From Callipepla californica brunnescens (lineage: Eukaryota; Chordata; Aves; Galliformes; Odontophoridae): a DNA stretch of 64,000 nucleotides. Every line of letters begins with the position of its first letter. Position 1 is the stretch's first letter. The notes below the pieces were generated by a model that was given only the letters and a program-made list of their open reading frames with translations, searched no databases and was not told the origin of the DNA. Position numbers and translations under genes: made by a program. Where the stretch lies: assembly GCA_023055505.1 (NCBI GenBank), contig JALIRH010000002.1, positions 16,453,244 to 16,517,243 of the forward strand, written 5' to 3'. Below, piece by piece: positions 1 to 14,220 of the stretch.

Positions 1-3000
1 TAATTTGCCAGTTTTGGTTCACTTCATTTACCCTGATCCTATACTGAGATCTCCATGTGAGGAACTGTATAATGACAGATGTTCACAATCGAGAGTGAGA
101 AATTCCAACTCTTTTCCAAAGAACAGCCATCATAAACTATATCAGTTTGGGTCTTTCTGTGCAAGTTGACTGGATATCATTAGTATAGGGTTTGCATATA
201 GTCTTCTGTTGTCTTCCTAGCTTTACGTATTACTCTTAGGCTTGGTTAAGTCAGTGGACATTGAACAGAAAGAAAATATTATGAAAAAGGAACAAAATGA
301 CCAGAAAGACCTTCTTTCTGACATGATGCATTTATGTATTATTGTTGGTATTACTTGGAAAGAGTTTAAACAAAAATGAGCCAAATACAAGGTTGACTTT
401 AAGTTGGCACTGTGTTATAAAAATATTCCAAGTTGCTCTGTGGATATAAATTCTTACAGAATGTTCTGTTTCCTTAACTGAAAATCACATTGTCTGAATG
501 AAAATATTTGGATTATTTATTTATGTTGGAAGACATGAATGAATTTAAACTTAATTTAATGAGTTAACAAACTTAACCTTGAATGGTATCAAAGTTGCAC
601 TAATCTGAGCAGTATTACTCAGAATTAGGGGAAGAGAAGAAATAACTAATTTAATCTGATTTTGGAAGTTAACAAGAGTACTGAAGTATAGCTGTTGTTT
701 TTATTTCAGCAACTCTGATGTTCTGCAATATTCTCTCTTCTTTTTATTGGTGTACAAAGGGACAGTTAACCCCAGTATATTTAAAAATATAGATTAAATG
801 TAGCTACTTGATCATCTATTTCCTTCCTTGACAACTCAGGATTATTTCCTGTAGTATTGCACTCTGATTGTAAACTTCACTGGAGCTAATTATATACTGT
901 ACAGATCTTTTTAGCATTTAACTAACTCATTTTAGAATAAAAACTTCATAGTAAATTTAAGAATAGAATAGTCTTTAAGTATAAAAGGAATAAAATGAAA
1001 TACCAGCCTGATTAGCACTTCAGGATTCAGAAAGCCAGTTTCTATTAAAAATCCTTATCATTCTGGCTTTGCGACTGTGTTGATGGATGCAGAGTTTGAA
1101 GGCCCACAGCCATAAAAGATTTTGGGTCTTCTTTGCTCCAGTTCATCTGGTCTACAGTGCAGTCTCCACCAAATCCTCCAACTTTCTTGAGCATGGATGA
1201 AGGAACTCCATAAAAGCACTGAGATGTTATTGACATTTTTCTCTGGTTCTTTCTTTTAAATGTCACTAACTGTTTGTTTGAAGCATCTTGGTAATTAGAG
1301 GGCAAACAGGGCTCACCCCATGTTCGAACTGTACATAGCATTTTGAATAATTTCACTCCTGTTTATGGGGGCATTAATTGACAAAGCAGCATAAGCAAGA
1401 GCAAGAAACAAATAGTAGGAAACTTTTTTCTGAATGTATTTATGTGACATGTAGTTGCACTTTGTGACTTTGGTAGTCCACACAGAGCTTACTTTCTGAA
1501 AGCCAGTGCTTACCTCGTATTTACAAAAGGAAATTAGAGCTGCCACCTAAGGAAAGCTACTGGGACAGCCCATGTTTCAGTTTCTTATTTCACAGGTGTA
1601 TCAGAAGCTCTGACAGATAATGTAACAGCCTTGAGGAAGGTTCATAGAAACCAGGAAGCCACGAGTTCAAATGTTACATGCTCTTTGACTGCTCCTATTT
1701 CAGCATGTTTCATAGTCACCACTATTAAGCAGGGACTCACACTCTTAATTTTAGCAGCAGATGGTTTATCAGTGTCAGCTTCCTTTTTACCTGATAAATT
1801 AATTGACTTAGCTGTGGAACACAATCTTTTCTGGCAGGATGAGAAAAGAAGCTACTTCTTATATACTACAGAACTAACTGTCACATACACCAGTATACTG
1901 TCACCACCAGGAAAGTGGGGAATAGACTAAAGCTTTGTACTGAGCTGACTTGAGAATAATCAGCTCCAGCCAACAGAGATCCAGAGCCCACATCCCTTCC
2001 ACCCCACAAAAATAGAAGCAGGATTATGAACGCATAGCATTCAAGTAGGGGTGGGTACATTCATGATCTCTTTTGAGTTTCTGGAAGCTGAGATAAGGGA
2101 AAAAAGCTTGACTACGTCTCTTTTACTCTCTTGTAATGTCCAAAATAAATCTGCAGGGATTTCTGCTGGTACAGCTAGAGGTATTTCTTTTTACATCTTG
2201 CAAAAATCTGCTTTCATTGGTGAAGCACATGAGTTCCTCTGCTATCAGTGCAAAACTGTGTGCAACCATCCCAGATTAAAAAGTAACCTCAGAGTAACCC
2301 TATCTAACACAGATGTTGATAAGTGAATGAATGCAAGGAGGAAGAATCACAATTTCTAAACGCTTAGCTGTCAGTTTGGAGCAGGAACCTTCAGCCAGAG
2401 CATTTTTTTAATCATCTAGTTTTCTTTGGCAAGCGGAAGACCTACCTGGAAGAAGTCTTTCAGATCAGCGATGCTGCTGCTGATTTCTATCTGAGCCTCT
2501 GGTCTCAACAGGCTTGTAGGTTATGATGGAAGTTGCCTTCAAGCCTTGACCTGCTCCCTGTGGCAGTCTGCTGGAATGGCCTCTCATTTGGGGTACGGTG
2601 AAAGCAGAGTCACTGCTGCTGCTCAGCTGGGAAGGAGCCCTATCTCCAACTGCAGAGAGACAAAAAGATAAGCTTCAAACAAAGCCCAAACACCTCGACC
2701 TTTCAGGAAGTTCATCTCTCAATTGGAACTCTGCAGCTTTTGCTCATTTTACATACTTCTTCCTGGATTCTTCCTTTTAAAGAAAATAGCTCTGTGAAGG
2801 GCTTTGCAGTACATTTGCAAAAAAGAGAGAAAAGTTCTGTTTTCCCGATTCTTTGTCACCGCACTGATAAAATGAACTGTCCCATTATCAGACAGAAATC
2901 CGTTAAAAAGTTTACACCTTGTACGGAAATTTACATCTCTCCTTCCCTTTTCCTGCTGGGAATCTGCGGTAGCGTGGCGATTTATTTCAAGTAAAACAGA

Positions 3001-6000
3001 AGCACTTATATAATATCTTTTTTTTTTCCATGTTTATCAGATAGTATTTTAGTCCAAGCATAATATGGTTAATAATCCCTATTTGCACATTTGTACTAAC
3101 ATTAACTTCATTCTTCTCACGAGAAAGTAATCATGGATATCATGCTAATAGATTTACAGTAAGATGACAAACCCCATTGTTTGGTTTCAGAGCAGATTAA
3201 TGTTGCAGACAGCTAATTAATACTAAAATAATGGCATTCCTATTGGCTTTGTAAAGATATTTTGACCCACTCTGGAGCTGAAAGTCAAAAAGAAAAGTGA
3301 CGTCTCAAGGGTGAAATTCTGGCCAAATTGAGGGTAACTGCAAAACATCCATTTACTTTAATACATCAGGATTCCAGACTTTATCTGACCTTCCTGTCTC
3401 ATCCCAGTAGAGGATCATTTGCTTTTTTTTCCAGAGATAAATCCACATGTGTCCTAACCCCACATTACTTGACCTCATGGAAATGAAACCACAGAGCTAC
3501 CTGAACTGAAAGGATTGGATCCAGATGAGACAGAGATGCAAGGAGAAACCAGGGATTTCCTGGCCTGTCACAGGTCTCTTGCATGGCTCTGCTGGCTCCA
3601 GGACTTTGGTCCCCCATGCAGCCATGGCATAGAGTTAGGTTGATGTTTCAATACCCTGGGTGGAAGACCTGTTTTCTGCAAAAAAGAATCTCTATCCTGG
3701 AACATTAATGCACGATTTTTTTGTGGCTTTTATGTATGTTTCCTGTGGTCTGGGTACAGGGATTTTTAGGGGGGTAAACTGATGTGCTTTGCAGTAACTG
3801 AAACAGTTTCTTTGGGTCCTCTGGGAGCAGCAGACATGAATATGATTAGATCTACAACACAGCATTCTTTTAAGGTCTGACAAGATTTTTCATCTGTTTT
3901 CAGTACTGAAGAAATTGGCATGCTATAATGCTCTAACTATAGGGCATGAATGTCAGTGCCAGCTAATGGGCAGAATGTCTAACTATTAGTGTAATTGTGA
4001 CCTACATCTCAGCAAAACAGCTGCCAAACTTTGCTCAGGATTCACAAGCACTTTGTTCTCTACTACTATGGTACAAGGTGTGATAGATATGAATATTATT
4101 GATGTCAATTCTTCTTTAGATCGAATAGCTGTAGTCATGAGAAATGTTGTCTTAATTACGGTGTGTTCTGCACATGTGGTTAAACTAATGACCTGAATGT
4201 TTGCATTTATATACTGCAACTACAAAATCAGTGCTACAGATACTTTTCCTTACCCACGAGAGAGAACAGTACCACATGGTTATCATTATGAAAATAAGAT
4301 TGAACTAAAATCCTGAATCTGAATACTTGAAACTTTAGGAATATCTGTATTTGATTTTGAACCTTGGTCATCCCTGATTCTGAAGTTACATCATTTTTTA
4401 GGGGCTTGAGATATTTTCATTTTATTTAGTAGTACTGTTATGGTGATGCATTAGTTTACTGAATGTATTTCTGATTACATTGTGAATGCTTCTGAGTTAT
4501 TACAAAACCACCCTTCTGAAAGAGGTTTTATTTGGCAAGAAAACATTAGTCTTATTGTTACATGGAGTCTACTTGGGATTTATTTTAAAATTAAAAATAG
4601 TGAAGAAGGTACATAGAGAAAGCAAAACTACTGATAAATAATAAAAATTCATGCAAGATCTAAGTGGAAGAAGAATTTGGAATAACCAGCTTGTTTTATC
4701 TTTACTCACTGCTCTATGTTTTCACTACATTAATCATGTCAAAAGGAATGTCACAATGTATTTGTGAACTGTGAAGCTCCACTGGGGCAAGGGCCAGTGC
4801 ATGTTCCTGGATTACAAATAGGAAATGACTGTGATTGTTATCACTTTGGGCACATGGACATTTTGTGGAAAGTTACAAACAGAAGTGGCAAGTTAATCAG
4901 CAAGAGCAGAAGTCTGACAGCCAACCCTGATGCCTTGCCGGGAGTGTGGGAGCAGTAGTGGTGCCAGTACGCCTGTGAGTTTAGTTAACTGATCACAGGC
5001 AAGATAGTCACATTGAGAATGTCTAAAGGATACATCACAGGCATTCAAAAAGTTTACTCTAGGAAAAAGTAGACAGGTTGTAATTTTAAAAACTTTAGTT
5101 CTCTGAATCTGTATTGAGCACGCGTGTACGATAAACCAATTGTATCTTTTTTTTTTTTAAATTAAGCATAACATTTAGGAACTGTGGCTTGTGGCTAGTG
5201 TTTTCCCTTGTAAAAATATATTTTCAAATTACTGTATTCAGACTTTCTGTCTCTTGTTCTAGCTATCCATCTTCCTCTATTATCTGTTATCTACTATAGT
5301 TGTTGTCCTACATGGGTGCTTCTGTACATATATGATTGGTTGTTTACCTATGAATCTATTTGTCCTGTCTTTGTTAACAACAGCAATAGGAACTGTGTAA
5401 CAGACAGAGAAAGCGAAACTACTGACAAGGAGTTAGCAGTTAGGAAACTGAAAGCTGAGATCTTTCCTGCTTTAGCTCATGATTTCATGACTTACAGAGG
5501 AATGTCTTTCAATAACATTGACTTCCAGGAGGAGTTGTGATTACGGTAAACTGAAATAGAAGGTAATATTCTTACTGGGTCCTGGAAACAAAGGAAAAAA
5601 TGCTGGCCTCGGAGCCAGGCTTTTGAAGGAAACATTCCTCTGTTATTCCCCTTCCTTTTCTTCCTCTTTACAGTGATGTAAGTGCAGGATTATCTCCAAA
5701 AGATTTGCAAATTTTCAGATATTCAGATATGTTTGGACCATGTTTTTTATGGTGCAGGATTACAGTAAAATAAGAGATTGTCAATCAATTTTTCTTGTAG
5801 GTACTACTGAGTTTGTGGTATGTCCAAAATACAGAACAACTTGATTCTATTCCTCATCACTGCATGTCATGCATGATCATTCCATTACAGCTAATTGGAA
5901 TGATAATACTTCCCACTATTCAATCTCTCTGGAGAAACTTGAAGTCTTACATTTCTCATTCAGAAATTGCAGCATTCCTGAAGTAAACAAAGGCAAGGAG

Positions 6001-9000
6001 TTGATCCCCATAATCACACCTTTAATCTTATTCCAACAATTGGAGGTGAAGGAGGTTGTATTTACATGTGTTCAGGGCTTAAGGGAAATGTGTGATTTTT
6101 CCCTTTCAAAATACATGGAGAAATTTCATCAAGAGAGGGACCAAGATTCTCTACATATGCTTAGATTGCTTTAATACTTTCTGAAAAAAGGTCTTATATT
6201 TCTGTACAATTATGCAACAATTATTAAAACATTATCATTAATTCCTCTCTTGAACTACTCCATTTCAGATAAATCAAGATGCTTTTGCATTAATTGTTTT
6301 CTGCAAGTTGGATACCTGATATTTCATTTTATGGTTTACTGATGTCCAGATCTTTCCATTGCTGCTTCTATATCAGGGATTTTACAATTTACCTACTGGA
6401 ATGCGTTCATATTTACTTTAGGTATTCATACATTTATGTGTATTTGTAAATATATGTACATATATTCTGAATATGTACATATATACTGAATATGTGACAG
6501 TTTTGATCTGAGGTTTTTATGCATGTTTCTCTTTCAAATAATCAGAAAGGAGTATTTGGCAACAATTTTATGTAGCTATTTGTGATGTTCCATAGCAAGA
6601 AACCAGGTTTTCTGGAGCTGCACAAATTTTGGCAGAGTCGCCTCTCCACTTTATAGAGTTACACATTCATTATAAAGCTGAGAATTACTGGTATGTTTGG
6701 AGACATTTAAAAGATTAATAAGGATACATAGAATTTCAGGAAAGGAAAGAGAAGGTGTTGGATTTTGTACTACTGGTAAGGTTTTTTATAGCACTCTGGT
6801 AAAAGTTCTTAGTTAACTGCTATAGGTATTTGTGAAAAGTTCATTTATTTGTGACTTAAAATTACGAAGTGATTCCAGCAGAGATGTATCAATATCACTT
6901 TTTAGTGTCTGTAATAAAACTAAGGCAAACATTGTCATGTATTTTCAACATCTATCATTAAAACACCATGTTCAGATTATTGTAATAAAAGTTAAGAACC
7001 ATAAATATAGCACAACTTTATAGGACACAAATGAATATTGCTGTCTCCCTACATTTGTATCTCGTAATTTAAGGCAGTTATTATGTGCACATTCTTATAA
7101 ATCTATGCACATAAAAACTGCACAGGAGAATATAGAAACATTTGTCTAGATATTAATTGCTGATAGACTGAAGTAGTTCAGCAGATTTAATTTCTCTATC
7201 TCCCTGTTTTCTACAGGGGAAAGTATTTTATAGCACATATAGACTTTGTTCTTTTTTCTGTTAGGTACAAATAGACAAGAATATCAGCCTTTGATATGAA
7301 GTGGAATCACATTATTGAAGCCAAATGCTAAATACAAGATATAAAGCAAAATAAAATAATGCTTGTCATCATTAGGCAAGGAAAACTATGATAAAAGAAC
7401 AGACCTCTTGATTAAGAGATTCTCATTCTGTGTTATATTTATAGCACTTTTAAAAACATTTTCAACTAAATCATACATGATGAGGTGATGGATTTTTTCT
7501 GTTTACAGTCATTGTGGATGCTCAGCTGCTCTAACTCATCAAATGTGTTGGTAAGAATCAGAAATGGGTAATGGCACGTTCTGTCCTCAGGCAGACCACG
7601 AGCCAATGTGAAACTGCATCTCTCTTCTGCATCCAGTTTTCTCTGTTTTGAGAAAATATTAGCTGCACAAAAACTAATCATGGATGCAAGTCTGATAGGG
7701 TCTACTCTTTGTTTTTGGACAAAGCAAAACCCTGCCATGGTTCAGTTCTTACCAGGTGTCTGTGAAATATCACATTCAAGACAGAAAGGGAGTACATACA
7801 GTAAGCTTTGCTTTTTCTGCAACACTGAAACTCTTGGAAGCTTGAATTACTCTTTGTCATCCAGTAAATGATACTAGGTCACTTTCATTTTTATTCACCA
7901 CTATTTATGATAGAATCATATATAGGATGTACATGCATAGGACAGAGATTATGACTTCTGTCAAGAGTTTTAGGGCTGGTGGTACACAGGGAGTGGATAT
8001 TTTATGAGTCTCCCTGGCTTAATAGTTGCCTGGAACAGTAGGGAATGTTTGATCGTCCTGGTGATCCTGTAATCCAATATGAAAAGAAATTTCAGTACAT
8101 TCAGGGTGCTTTTAGTATATCTATACTAACCATTTATAGTTTAAAAATCAATAAAGATCCAAAATTAAGAACTTTGTCAGTCATTATCATATTATAATGT
8201 CTTCAGCCGATTGTGAGCACTTGAATCAGGCAATGATAAAAGGCAGAAGAAGAGTATTCTCCAAGGAAGTTACAACTAGATATGAAACATCAACAAATGT
8301 GATAAAATGACTTGACAATTTCTTCATCATACAGGATCTAAAAACTGAAGGCATAGTTTCTGTGAACAAATAGAGAGATTCCCCTTCTATTATATTTATA
8401 TCAGATACTAGAGAATGAAGATATTTGTGCAAGGACTGGAGTGATATGCAGCTAAATCTTAATCTCATAACCATTCTTGGTAAAGTGCTTCATACACAGA
8501 ATACTGAAAGTATGCTCAGATGTCATAGTGATGAGTGTAAGAAACCAAGCAGAATTACAAATAAACTAGTGAAACGATATTAAAACATTATACTACCTCC
8601 TATAACACAAATAAAAATTTCCCAGGTTCATTGAAAGTTTAGCTATATGCTGACAGTGTAATATTGCAACCAGTACTATTTATGCAGTTGAAAGCTACAT
8701 ATTTTTCAAAGGCCTTATGTAATGTAGTAAGAAGATACTTGATTGGAGCTTATATTGATTATAAACAGCATGCCCTTCCTAAGGAATAAGCAACAGTATG
8801 ACAGAATGATCAGCTACACAGAAGTTGTTACAAAATAAGTAATTCTAAAAAGTACTCCTCATGAAAGTGTCTTCACCAAAGAAAATCAGTTCCTCACTTC
8901 CACAATGAACTTCAAAAAATCCCTCCTGGGATTAATTTGTTTATTTTGAGCAAGTTGACAGACATTGTCCTTTCTAAAATCATACCTTACCTTCCTCTTC

Positions 9001-11197
9001 AGTTAATATCAAGGATGGGTCATGTTTGCAGCCAACTGCATAATCATAAATGGATTTTATTTATAGAATTAAGTGACCTGGAAATTTAGATCAAGAAAAA
9101 GAAATACAACTGACCCTGCATAAAATTTTTAAAGACTGATATTAAACTGGATCATTCTTTGAACCAGAAATATTACTAATCAGTAGAAAATAAGAACATA
9201 TTGTTCTAGTTTAGTTGCTCTAAGTAGCTTCCTTATGGGACTATTTAATAACACTTGATATAATTCTCAGTTATTTTGCTTATTGGTTTTATTAAACCTC
9301 AAGATTTAAAAAAGAGGAAATCTAATGTTCATATAAAAATAATTGAAATTAATCCTTAAAATGTGTGGTATGCTTTTGCAATGACTTTAATTAATTACAT
9401 TCGAAATGAAAAATAAATTACATTTACATTGATGTTTTTTGGCTTCTGCCTAAATGCAGGAAAGCTTTTGGAATGATATGATGTCTCGAAGATGCCTTAG
9501 TGTGAAGGTGAGATAGAATTATCAGGCTAGTAAAATCTATACTTTGCCCATGTCAAATATGCTGTCCTTGATATGCCAGATACTTCTTGCTTCCCTAAAT
9601 TACTCACATATTAAATATTATACTACTGTGTAAATGTAGTCAGGGAGGTCTTATAATGTCTGGAGACAGAGAACTCTGTGCTCCCTACAATTGTCTTGAC
9701 TGACATGGCAAGGACTAATTCTATTTTTATTAAGTACAGTGTTTGATAGAAATAGTTTTTCTTCCAATTTCTCAAGATTCCAGTGGGATATCACACAGTG
9801 TACAGCATTATTTCACAATCATTATCTATTAATACCTATTACATTTTATATACTTTACTGCATAACATAAACATTGCACAGAAATGACAAGCCACCACTG
9901 ACACATTCAAATATCCACAAATGGACTGATTTTCAGAGACTGCCATCTCTAAAGCAGCCTAAGTAACTTGAATATAATACAGTGCTCTGATTTTATGTAC
10001 TTTCTCAGATGGGTCTGCAGATCACATTCCTATTGAGGTATATACATACATTTTGAAACATCTTCAGTGACATTCTTGATTTTGCTGTCTGTACAGAACA
10101 GTTTCTCTTATTTACAACATCATGTTCTATTTTAATATGTTTTAAAAATTTGTTGGTTTTGATTAATGATGAGAACCTTCTTTTTTATTGACATTGTTCA
10201 GAATGTTTTCTTAGATCAGTATTCCAAATTCTTCTCAGTCCAGTGATAGTTCTATTATAGAGTTTAATTACAAAAATTGAGTCTGTAAGCTTAAGGGTTA
10301 AAGTAAAACAATAGAAAAATGGTAATGAAAACATAAGAAAGAATCATAAAATACCACTTATTCATTCTGATATTTACCTAAAACTTTCTTTTACGATCCC
10401 CAGTGATATAGTTTTCCATTTTCCAGCAAAATTTCTACTAGTTTTTTACTACCTAGACTGTTCTAAAATATTTATCTTATGGGACAAAGTTAAACTTCAT
10501 ATACTGTTGCTTCATGTACATGGAAAACAGATGATATTCTTTTTGTGGTCTTAAATGCTGATATTTAGTTATTTTCCTGTTAAATGTTTTATTAAATTTA
10601 ACTTTTCCTGATTTCAGTTTTCCAGAGTTGTGGCCATTTTTCATCATCTTAAGTCTCCTTGAAAATAATATACTTCTTTCCTGAAGGCCAACATTCTGAG
10701 CTGGATACAAAATTCCCATAGGCATGTACTGAACCTGGATGCAGCTGAAAAGCTAGTTTATTTATTTGTTTTAAAACAATATTTTACATCTGTTATGACT
10801 GATTTCTTCTGACAAAAATGCATAGTCATCTTTTTCTTTATTTGAAAGGAAAATCTGTTGACATTTTTTTAACAGATTTTTTAAAATACCTAAAAGATTC
10901 TTTTATATTAATAGCATTTTTTTTAACTGAAGTTTGCTATAAGACCAAGTTCAACCACCATGAGGACAAGTGTTATTAGTATAACAGAAGTCATCTGGAT
11001 TAGAGATCTCAGTGTCTGTTAGCTGAATAGAAATGTTTGGCCTCCATGTGCCCAGAATGAGACTGGTTTCTCTGGTCAGATGCTAAAAGATACAAGTGGT
11101 GTATATATGTAACAGTGTGCTGCTATACATATGAAGACATATTCACAGATTTATTTATATAAATCTTATGCAATCTATAAATTAAACATACACAGTA

Positions 11198-11241
11198 AAC
11201 AGTTAATAAAGAGTAAATTAACAGTCAATAAAGAGTTAATT
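11198..11241. repeat. 22-bp tandem duplication
   Basis: Two adjacent 22-bp units beginning AACAGT and containing AATAAAGAGT are nearly identical, with two substitutions by eye. They look like a simple local tandem duplication in AT-rich intron sequence. No function is suggested. Confidence 0.75.
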
Positions 11242-11379
11242 TAATTGCAAGCCTTTCTTGGTTATGCTTTACAGCTAGATAGTAAACACATGAAATGCCA
11301 ATGATTCAGTCTTCACTCAGGCAAAGTATCATCAATGTTTTCACAAGATTAGGTTTGGGAAAAATAATGTTATGAACTG

Positions 11380-11630
11380 GAAAAGATTCCTAGTGAAAAG
11401 CTTGATGCCTCATTCCCATCAGCACTCAAAAAGCATTTGGATAATGCCCTCATTAATATGCTTTAACATTTGGTTAGCTGTGATCAGTTAGTTGCGCTAG
11501 ATCGTCTCTGAAGGTCCTTTCAAACAGAACTACTCTGTTCCACTCTGTCATCCATTCCACTCCATTCCATTCCATTCCATTCCATTCCATTCCATTCCAT
11601 TCCATTCCATTCCATCCCATCCCATCATTT
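11380..11630 (+). mobile_element. CR1 LINE 3' end fragment with expanded tail
   Basis: The sequence carries hallmarks of a CR1 3' untranslated end on the + strand: a segment ending in a block like GATGCCTCATTCCCATCAG, then CATTTGGATAATGCCCTCAT, a GCGCTAGATCGTCTCTGAAGG block and the terminal CCTTTCAAACAGAACTACTCTG. In intact CR1 copies of this type the 3' end is a short tandem repeat such as ATTCTATTCT. Here it continues directly into a long ATTCC repeat. The fragment is heavily 5'-truncated and has no coding capacity. The subfamily is uncertain, perhaps the CR1-X/Y kind. Confidence 0.8.
11551..11629. repeat. (ATTCC)n microsatellite
   Basis: About 15 copies of a 5-bp unit (TCCAT/ATTCC), pure for most of the length and turning to CCCAT in the last two units. 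It abuts the 3' end of a CR1 fragment, so it probably arose by expansion of the CR1 terminal repeat. Pentanucleotide arrays of this length are often length-polymorphic. Confidence 0.95.
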
Positions 11631-13154
11631 GTCTTTACTTAGAGATAAGCTCCTTCCTATCTAATTCAATTCTGCAACATTCAAGGAAATTCTACATATT
11701 TCAAATTTCTATGGAGGTGTTTTATGTATTTGCAACATAAAATTTTCTGTGTTGCTACAAATATTACTTTCAGATGGTTCCCTGAGGCAGTATGATGGTG
11801 TGGAGAGTGTGAACTCCACTCTGACAGAAAAATTGAGAAAAGAGCATTAATTGGTTGCAGTAATACATTTTTATTGTACATCTTCAAGTATGCAAAGCAA
11901 GACAAGACAGAACAGCTCTGCTACCACTGGTGTATCGTCTTTCTATTATTACAAATGGTATGCAATATACTGTTAATGGCAGGAGAGGGAAAGCAGCGTA
12001 TTGTTACTTTAACTTGCATTCTCGTGCAAAGACAGCATATGAAAGCCTAACATCATCTGGATATCATAGCAGTTCTTACCATGTAATTACATGAGACCAA
12101 CAGCACTTGATCAAAGTAAAAGAAAAACTTCTTATTTTATTTATAAGCTATCTGCCACAAACCATTATCATTTACTTAGGCTCTAAGTTGCAGTTTCCAT
12201 TTTAATAGTTCTGTTAGTATTTGGGTGGTTTCTATGAAGATTATTCAATAAACATTGTCCAGAATAAGCTAGATACTTTTAAAACGTAATCCTCTGGAAT
12301 GTTTATTAAACAGTAACACTAAACCTTCTGACAGTTTTATATCTGAGAATGTTATAACGTTATTATGCCTCCCACTTGTAATTCTGCATTTCTGAAAACT
12401 CCTGTACAGCATAATGAGTCTTACTGAAAGCAGATGCATCTGAGTTAACAACAGGGACATCAATGAACAATAGAAATCCATGCAGTGAATAGGGTGGAAT
12501 GGGGGGGTTAAGAATGCAGAAAAGAATTCTGTTTCATTTTGTCAACTAAAAGAAACCAAAATAAGAATAACTAGTAGCATAAGGATTTGAAAATCCTAAT
12601 ATACAAAGCACACACACCTGAAAAGATATATTGTCACTTTAATGCAGAATCTCTGGACAAACTGAAATTAAACAACTTATGGCATGAACAGATTCTTAAA
12701 GTCTTAAGTACCTAAGTGTTCTTAGGCTTATACTTGTGAATGAGTTTCTGAGTGTTACTTATTTTTGGTGAGGCCACCAAGCAAGTATCCTTTTATCTAT
12801 CACTATCTCTCAATCTGTTAAATTGATGTTATCCCTGTTAACTAAACACAAAGACATTTTGGTCTGAGGTTCAATAAACTCAATACAAAGCCTTCAAAAA
12901 TACAAGGCTTCAGAAAAAACTCAGCACGTGTCAATAATGAATGCAGTAAATATTGTTTTCCTGCAGTAAAAGTAATAAGTGAAATCTTGGCCGATTGGAG
13001 TCAATGTGAATTTTAGCAGGGTCAGTATAGCCAATAAATCTGCTGAGCAAACTAAAAGATGTGAATATAAGAAGGAAAGGAAATTAATATAAAAGGACCT
13101 CTACATTATTTCAGTATTCTACTCTCCTTTACCTGAGCAAACAGCTCCAAGTAC

Positions 13155-14220
13155 TTCTAAATGAGTGGTCATTGAGGTGGGTTGAGAACTGGCTGACTGG
13201 CAGAGCTCAGTACTTTGTGATCAGTGGTGCAGAGTCCAATAGAAGGCCTATATATAGCAGTATTCCTCAGGGGTCAGTACTGGGTCCGACCCTGTTCAAC
13301 ATCATCATTAATGACCTTGATGAGGAGATAGAGTCCACCCTCAGCAAGTTGCTGATGATACAAAGCTGGGATGAATGGATAACATACCAGAAGGCTGTGC
13401 TGCCATTCAGTGAGACCTGGACAAGCTGGAGATTTGGGCAGATAGGAACCAGATGAGATTTAACAAGAACAAGTGTAGAGTCTTGCACCTAGGGAGGGAT
13501 AACTGCATGTACTGGTACAGGTTTGGGGAAGACCTGATGAAGAGGAGCTCTGAGGAGAGGCACCTGGATGTCCTGGTGGATGACAGGCTGGCCATGAGCT
13601 AGCAGTGTGTTCTGGTGGCCAAGAAGGCCAATGGCATCCTGAGGTGCATTAAAAAGAGTGTGGCCACCAGGTTGAGGGAGGTGATCCTCCCCCTCTACTC
13701 TGCCCTATTCAGGTCTCACCTGGAGTATTGTGTCCAGTTCTGGGCTCTCAATATAAAAAAGGCAGGGAACTCCTCAAAAGAGGCCAGCCGAGGGCTATGA
13801 AGATGATGAAGAGCATGAAACACTGCTCTTACGAGGAGAGGCTGAGAAACCTGGATCTGTTCAGCCTTGGAAAAAGAAGACTCAGAGGGGATCTGATCCA
13901 CATCTGTAGATATCTAAGGAGTAGGAGGTAGAGGGATGAGACTGGATTCTTCTCAGCAGTGTGCTGATAGGATCAGCACAAACTGAAGCATAGGAAGTTC
14001 CACACAAATATGCATGGGAACTTCATCGTAGAAGTCACAGAGCACTGAAATGGGTTGCCCAGAGAGGACATGGAGTCTTTTTCACTAGAGACTATCAAGA
14101 CTTGCCTGGACACCTACCTGTGCAACCTGGTCTAGGGAGCTTCTTTGGCAGGGGGGTTGTCATCTATGAATCTATGGATGTCCCTTCCAACCCCTACAAT
14201 TCTCTGATTCTGTGGTTCTA
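13155..14220 (+). pseudogene. CR1 LINE, 5'-truncated, ORF2 3' part plus 3' tail
   Basis: A roughly 1.07 kb CR1 retrotransposon copy in the same orientation as the gene. The + frame from 13172 reads [12 protein letters not shown], then [16 protein letters not shown] and [14 protein letters not shown], typical CR1 reverse transcriptase blocks. The following FADDTKLG catalytic block is lost from frame because one T is missing near 13349-13351, so the frame reads SKLLMIQSW. Other frames then show RFNKNKCRVLHLGRD, a stop near 13599, [13 protein letters not shown] and [16 protein letters not shown], the usual order of the CR1 C-terminus. The end is the CR1 3' signature: CCCTTCCAACCCCTACAATT followed by CTGATTCTG repeats. 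It is a dead copy with several frameshifts and stops, inside intron 1 about 2.4 kb before exon 2. Confidence 0.95.

Noticed and set aside
1045..1356. A 103-codon open frame on the - strand with fairly protein-like composition.
   Set aside because: No recognisable family, no neighbouring exons or splice sites that extend it, and several frames of similar length occur by chance in this window.
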